This document shows positions 58,530 to 64,000 of a DNA stretch of 64,000 nt, one piece after another. Source of the stretch: Pogostemon cablin (taxonomy: Eukaryota; Streptophyta; Magnoliopsida; Lamiales; Lamiaceae). The position numbers were made by a program, and so were the translations under genes. Under the pieces are notes generated by a model. That model was not told the origin of the DNA. It ran no database searches and saw nothing but the letters and a program-made list of their open reading frames with translations. Positions within the stretch are counted from its first letter, which is position 1, and the number at the start of each line of letters is the position of its first letter. Where the stretch lies: positions 29,927,777-29,991,776 of the forward strand of contig CM042965.1 of assembly GCA_023678885.1 (NCBI GenBank), read 5' to 3'.

Positions 58530-59596
58530 CTCCCTCTGTCCCGCGTTAACGTTGACATTTATTTTTTGCACGGAGATTAAGAGATATAATATATTAATGT
58601 GTAGTGAAGTGAGAGAAATAATATTTAATGTAAAGTGTGTAGTTGTATTAGTGTTTTGTGTGGGTCCTACATGGAATAATTAATTATTTTTTGTGGGCTC
58701 AAGTTGACAAAAAAATAAATGTAAACTTTAACTTGGAATAACCCAAAATGAAAAATCACTACAAGAAAACTGTCAAATTCCAATAGAAAAATTCCAACGA
58801 AAAGCAAATACGTTGAAAAATTTTGAGTTCCAACAAAATTTTCAATGAAACTTTTAACCGTTGGAAAATTCCAATGAAATTTCCCATAGAAATTTAAACC
58901 GTTGGAAATTTCCAATTCTAATTCCAATAGCCTCATAAACTATTGAAAATTTTCAACGAAAATTCCTTTAAACGTAAAACTGTTGGAAAATTCCAACGAA
59001 AATTTCCATATAAATTTAAACTGTTGGAAAATTCTAATGCTAATTCCAATAACTTGATAAGCCATTGGATATTTTCAATAGAAATTCCAATTATACTTAA
59101 GCCGTTGGAAAATTCCAATGAAAATTCCATCGAAAAAAAAGAATCTAATAAATTTAAATGTCAACTTATAACAAATATTATATGTTAGTTAAGTTGGCTG
59201 ATTCTATCCTAATATACAAAGAGATCAAGGGTTCAAATCCGAATAAATGTATATTTTTTATCGTTGGAAATTCCAACGGATTTAGAAGATCATTGGAATT
59301 TATTCCAACAGTAATTCCAATAGAAATTCCATTGAAAAAATGTTTGAACCATCTTTAGATAAAAAAATTTCAACAAAAAAATGTTGTTGGATTCACTGTT
59401 GTATTTTAGAAATCATTGGAAATATTGTTGGAAAAATGACATTCCAACGGCCACTTTTTTAATGGAAAATTTTTATTGGAATATCTGTTGGAATCATGAA
59501 TTCCAACGGTATTTTTGCATATTCCAACAGTTTTTCGCTGTTGGAATTCGACAGTTTTCTTGTAGTGAATATAAACCATAACACGAGATGGAGGGA
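58530..59596. mobile_element. Stowaway-type MITE split by a CACTA MITE
   Basis: CTCCCTCTGTCCCGCGTTAA at the left and TAACACGAGATGGAGGGA at the right, next to TA (58528-58529 and 59597-59598). Removing the 811-bp insert and one TSD copy leaves about 253 bp, a normal Stowaway size. Confidence 0.72.
58757..59567. mobile_element. CACTA-type nonautonomous element, TSD AAT
   Basis: CACTACAAGAAAACTGTC and GACAGTTTTCTTGTAGTG are perfect 18-bp inverted ends, with AAT at 58754-58756 and 59568-59570 (3-bp duplications are the CACTA rule). The interior is almost entirely short TTCCAACGG/CCGTTGGAA-like motifs in both orientations. CACTA elements use subterminal repeats as transposase binding sites. No coding capacity. 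Confidence 0.92.
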
Positions 59597-59748
59597 TATA
59601 TAAAAATAAGTGTTAATAGTGAAAAATGCCCATTTTGATTTTTACACTTTTAATATCAACATTTTCATTAAAACATTATCAATTTTACCATTTACTAAAA
59701 ATTTGGACAAAAAAGTCCCTAGTGATCTTTTATGAAATTTATCAGGGG

Positions 59749-60700
59749 GTGGTAGAACCCCCTTCCCCTCCCCCCCCCAACCCTACCCCACTGTCCCCCA
59801 CCCTACCCTACTCTAAACACACATTACCTGCTCCCTCCTCCACCTTACCCCAGTACTATAAAACACACGAGCTTAATTATCCCTCTTCGCTCCAACCCGT
59901 TCACCCATCTCCTTCCTCCGGCCTGCCCGCTCCCCAAATCCATTAGTGGTGGACTTATCAGACGGCGGGTCGTGATTGAGTCACAGAAGGCTATCACTGC
60001 TGGCATCCCTGATCAGCCTGCTCAGTAGCATCGGCTCAGGAGCCAAGCCTTGAACCATTAGGTCCAAGATTGGACAACCCAACTCCCTCACTGCTTCAAC
60101 ATATCCAACCGCTGTCCACCTGTATCATTATCACTACCATCTCAAGTGGTAGAACCCCCTTCCCCTCCTCCCACCCTGCCCCACTGTCCCCCTCACCCTA
60201 CCCCACTATAAAGCACACATTACCTGCTCCCTTCTCCACCCTACCCCACTGTAAAACACACGAGCTTAATTCTTCTTCTTCGCTCTAACCCATATGCCCA
60301 TCTCCTTCCTCCGGCCTGCCCTCTCCCTAAATCCTTTAGTGACTGACTTATCAGACCACGGGTAGTAATTGAGGCACAAAAGGATGTCGCTGCTGGCGTC
60401 CCTGATCAGCTCGCTCAGTAGTATCGGCTCAGGAGCCAAGCCTTGAACCATTAGGTCCAAGATTTGACAACCTAACTCCCTCACTGCTTCAACATATCCA
60501 ACTGCTGCCCACCAGTATCATTATCACTACCATCTCAAGTGGTAGAATCCCCTTCCCTTCCCCTCCCCCACCCTACCCCACTGTAAAACACACATTATTT
60601 GCTCCCTCCTCTACCCTACCCCACTGTGAAACACATCAGCTTAATTCTCCCTCTTCGTTCCAACCCGTACGCCCATCTCTTTTTTTCGGCCTGCAGTTTA
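59749..60700. repeat. ~395-bp tandem duplication, about 2.4 copies
   Basis: Units begin GTGGTAGAACCCCCTTCCCC near 59749 and 60142, and a partial third (GTGGTAGAATCCCCTTCCC) near 60539. Each has a C-rich start, AAACACACGAGCTTAATT and CGGCTCAGGAGCCAAGCC (itself a palindrome). Pro-rich open frames here are repeat artefacts. Confidence 0.85.
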
Positions 60701-61889
60701 ACCTAACTCTATTCATCCGTAAGTTTCTGACATCCTCCAGCGGCCGTTGAACCCACAAATGGTCAGTAATCATTCCTAACCTTAATACTTGAGTTTAAAT
60801 TCTTCAAATGGATATGCAATGTGTGGGATGGATCGAGTTAAAGCCCAAAACTTTGTATTGCAAGTTCTTAAAATTTTCTCATTATATTGTATATTGAATT
60901 TTTTGTAAGTACAATTGAACTTCAACTCTATTCATTATATGTGGAGGTAATTGATGCATATTTTTAATGAAAATTTTTGTTTAATATGCTCTAAAATGGG
61001 TCGTTTGAGAGGATAAGAGTATTGAATTTGGGTCATAATTTATGAAAGAAAGATTAGTGGAAGTATGAAACTGATGCACTTGGAGTTTTTCATACAGAAT
61101 CGATTCAACCTTTAACGTTCAAATTCTGTTAAAAGTTTGTATAAACATTGGGCATAATTGGATCAGACTGTGGCAGTATCTCCTTTTAAAGGAAGTTTGA
61201 GTCTGGTTCTTCACGGGATTCTCAAACATGTTCCCACTTTAATATACAGGGACAAAGTTGTTTACCTATTTCATAAAGGAAAAGAAAATTGTTATCATCA
61301 AATGATGTTACATGTCTAATTTGTGCATTTTTTGGTGGTTTTGATTGTGAACAGAGTCGGACACACGTATTGTTAACAAATGCAGTATGTATTCACCCGA
61401 AGAACTTAGATGTCTCCAAACACACTCGAAATCTCTCTACTTCAAGTAGCGTTGTATTCCTTTTAGAGCCTGCAAGTAGTTAATAGGTTTATGCATGGTA
61501 TTATAGAGTTCAGAGTGGACATTCATTTACACCTTGTTTCTCTAAACCAATTACGCCACATTTTCCCTAGAACTATATCATCAAATGCTTGCTAAGGCAC
61601 TAGCGCATCAGTTTCTGTTAATAGTTTATAAAAATATTCAATGTTGTGTAAAATATTTGAGTTATGTAGTGCCATGTTTCCATTATAAAAATTTTTCCTT
61701 ATTTTGCTTCAAACTTGCACCAATTAACACAAATCTTTTGGAATCCAACACAATTTTTTAAACTAGTTTAACAATTTGTAGAATGACATTTGGATTTATT
61801 GATAAGTTTAGTGTATCTCCTTTACATGTTTGCATTCATACTTTATATTCTCTGATATTTTTTTAGTTTATGTGATCTGTTTGTACAGT
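60701..61889 (+). other. Upstream region of the MULE transposase relic
   Basis: No ORF of note. TTTGTACAG at 61881-61889, three bases before ATG 61893, looks like a 3' splice site, as expected if the transposase gene had a 5' UTR intron. Confidence 0.4.
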
Positions 61890-61892
61890 GCG

Positions 61893-63560
61893 ATGGCCCC
61901 GTTTCCAATCATTCTTGTGCACGCTAACGCTGAGTGGAAGGACATGAGTATGTCGGCGGCATTGAGTTGGGTGTGCGGTTGCTCACTGCTGACCAAAATT
62001 TGGAATCACTTAGAGAAGCATTACATAGGATTTTGAAGACGAATTCCGAGAATACTAACTTTGACATATACCAAGTAGAAAAAATTAATGACAAGAATAT
62101 TCATCTTCCAATCTTGACTGATGTCGATGTTAGTTGTCTTTTAGGCATACAGGGTACCCCACATGTATATGTGAACTAGTGGTGGTATTCGCTTGACAAG
62201 CGGACAAAATGGTTTAAGGAGCTGCGCTACGACAATGTTGGACCTATTGAATAATATGGAGTGTGGGGGCGTCCCAGACTGTATGGTTGATCATGTTAGT
62301 CCAAACAACGTAGTAGACTTGTCGGAGGACTCACATGAGGACAACATTGACGGTGGATCATCTTGGGATGAAGATAGTGATTCTGATTCTAGCGATGGGA
62401 ATTCGAAAATGATCCTTCCGTTCCCGGGTTGAACTTTTTCCCAACAATGCCCAATGATTCCCCATCTTTTAGATGCCTTGATGATGACTCCACATACACC
62501 CACCCCGTTTTTAGAACACCTAACAATGACCCCATATCCCAACCCAATGTACAAATTCAGGATCTGGAGGAAGGAGCAATGAATGATCTGTCCCTGAAAA
62601 AAATTTACATGAGCAAGGATGAGATTGTAGTCAACGTCTCCATTTATCATCTTACTAGGGGGGTTGATTTCGGAGTGAAGCGTTCAGAGCCTGTTAGGTG
62701 GCAGGCTATTTGGAAAGACAAAGTTCCCTGCACATTCTTGTTTGGTGCTTAGAGTGATCATGGGATTTGGAGGTGTACAAATCTATGTCCACACTCGTGC
62801 GTCAATAATTCCGAACGTCGGAAACCCCTTTCATGCTACTCGAAGGTAATTGCAAAATTATACTTTGACAAGAAAAGGCATCAGTCAACTTCCCTCTCAC
62901 CCATTGGTATTGTTTACGACATGAAGCAACGATATGGTATTCAAATAAAGTATGGTCATGCAGTTAGGGCTCATAAATTTGCTAACATATATATTTATGG
63001 GACTCCGACCGATTGCTTCAAATTGCTTCCAGCCTATCTCCACATGCTGGAGAAATGCAACCCAGACACTATAACATACCTCTTGACTCATATTGACGGG
63101 AAGTTTAAATTTTCCTTCTTTGCCTTGGGCTCATGTGCAGTTGCTTTCAAGAACTTTGTTCGCCTGGTTATAGTCGTCGATGCTGCTCACTTAAAGGGAG
63201 ACTACAAGGGCGTTGTATTTGTGGTCGTCACCCAAGATCCCAATAGGCAGATCTATCCACTAGCTACCGGTGTTGGCAATTAAGAGAACAAGAAACTTTG
63301 GAGTTTGTTTTTGTCTAAAGTTCGTAGTGCACATGGCTGCCCCCTGACATGTTGATTGTATCTGATCAGCACCAAGCTCAATTCCGTGGAGCATGTTTTC
63401 CCAGGTGTTGCACACGGTCTATGTCAGCGTCATTTAGGTAAAAAGTTTGTCCCATTCGGGAAAGGCATCATTAACATATTTGAGAGGGCTGATAGTACCT
63501 ACCTAGAGGCGGATTTTGATAGGAAACACACCCAATACCATTTATCAATTTGTTGTGTAA
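61893..63560 (+). pseudogene. Mutator (MULE) transposase, broken, N-terminal to catalytic part
   Basis: It begins ATG at 61893 and shifts frame near 61935 (GHEYVGGIELGVRLLTADQ). Then comes an acidic stretch (DEDSDSDSSDG, ~62360). The DNA-binding region (62590-62850) reads YMSKDEIVVNVSIYHLTRGV, then EPVRWQAIWKDKVPCTF and a CPHSC finger part. The MULE catalytic domain keeps Asp 1 in VVDAAHLKGDYKG (63179) and Asp 2 in VSDQH (63364), and the C..H motif GLCQRHL. Stops at 62177, 62750 and 63281 and several frameshifts inactivate it. Homology fades after LEADFD (~63520), before the third catalytic acid would be expected. Confidence 0.82.
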
Positions 63561-64000
63561 ACATTATTGATATATATGTTTTGTGAAAGTTTCTTTAATA
63601 GGTAAGTTGGACAATGCTGTTTTTCCGGTAATATATTGATTGTCTTGAAATTCACCTAAGTTTATTGCGTATTTTATATGATCTGTCTCGTATTTTATGT
63701 CTTGTTTTGTGTCTTATTTGTTGTTATTTTATAATTTTTAGTTTTATTTTATTTTGTTTGCAGAATAGGTGAAATGTGTTGAATTATCTATATGGAGATA
63801 ATGGAGAGTTTTCTTACTTGAGAAAAAAAGGGAAGCCACAAATCAACATCATCCTTACATGGCTAGGAGGGTGGCCGTGTGTATCCACCACACACATCAT
63901 GTTTGATTCAAATTAATGATTTGGGCCTAGAATAGTTGAAAGTTGTATTTAGTAATTGCCAACCCAAACTGCAGCCCATTTGAAATATAATGCTAGCCCA
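63561..64000. other. Unassigned, possibly the start of another LTR
   Basis: TGTCTTGAAATTC at 63640 and the later GGCCGTGTGTATCCACC resemble LTR U3 sequence, but the other end lies outside the window. No gene seen. Confidence 0.2.

Noticed and set aside
59626..60288. Pro-rich open frames
   Set aside because: C-rich segments of the ~395-bp tandem units read as protein. They do not continue across units in one frame.
63640..64000. New LTR starting TGTCTTG
   Set aside because: Only one end is in the window. There is no PBS, PPT or second copy to support it, so it is left as unassigned.

Overview
This window looks like nuclear DNA of a flowering plant, probably a dicot. It carries typical plant Ty3/gypsy and Ty1/copia LTR retrotransposons, a tRNA-derived SINE, and Stowaway, CACTA and Mutator-type DNA elements. 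It also holds a fragment of the plastid gene psaA and relics of calreticulin and (less surely) formin genes. I see no intact host gene. Everything recognisable is a transposable element, a simple or tandem repeat, or a broken gene piece. I cannot name the species.

Layout. 1-12738: a degenerate Athila-type Ty3/gypsy element, whose 5' LTR is cut by the window edge. Order: PBS 349-366, gag and pol with stops and frameshifts 453-6606, an env-like downstream ORF 8245-9801, PPT, and a 3' LTR 11172-12738 that lost its last ~117 bp. 12739-12858: plastid psaA fragment joined directly to the broken LTR. 12859-19850: noncoding DNA with a minus-strand SINE (18-bp target duplication), a (TA)58 tract, a telomere-like minisatellite, a fold-back element and a Stowaway MITE. 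19858-21581: Athila-like solo LTR with target duplication ATTAC. 21755-22703: calreticulin pseudogene, introns kept, exons out of order.

23411-46229: a three-layer nest. A chromovirus-like (Tekay-type) Ty3/gypsy element, 5'-truncated, was hit in pol by an Athila-like element now reduced to a minus-strand solo LTR (26428-43701, TSD CCCAC). That LTR was then hit by a 15.4-kb Ty1/copia element (27463-42845, TSD GAAAG). The copia leader holds five head-to-tail copies of a 1774-bp unit (29083-37951). The last four copies are far more alike than the element's two LTRs.

46230-64000: Mutator transposase pieces (46.2 kb and 61.9-63.6 kb), a Mutator-type MITE with a 9-bp target duplication, several Stowaway elements (one carrying a possible formin fragment), a CACTA MITE nested in a Stowaway, a long hairpin, several minisatellites and AT-rich spacer.

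Themes. Short palindromic modules (GGTTCGACC..GGTCGAACC) sit in three places in the first Athila element. A different palindrome occupies the same LTR interval of the 19.9-kb solo LTR. All calls rest on reading the sequence and on remembered family features; no database search was possible.
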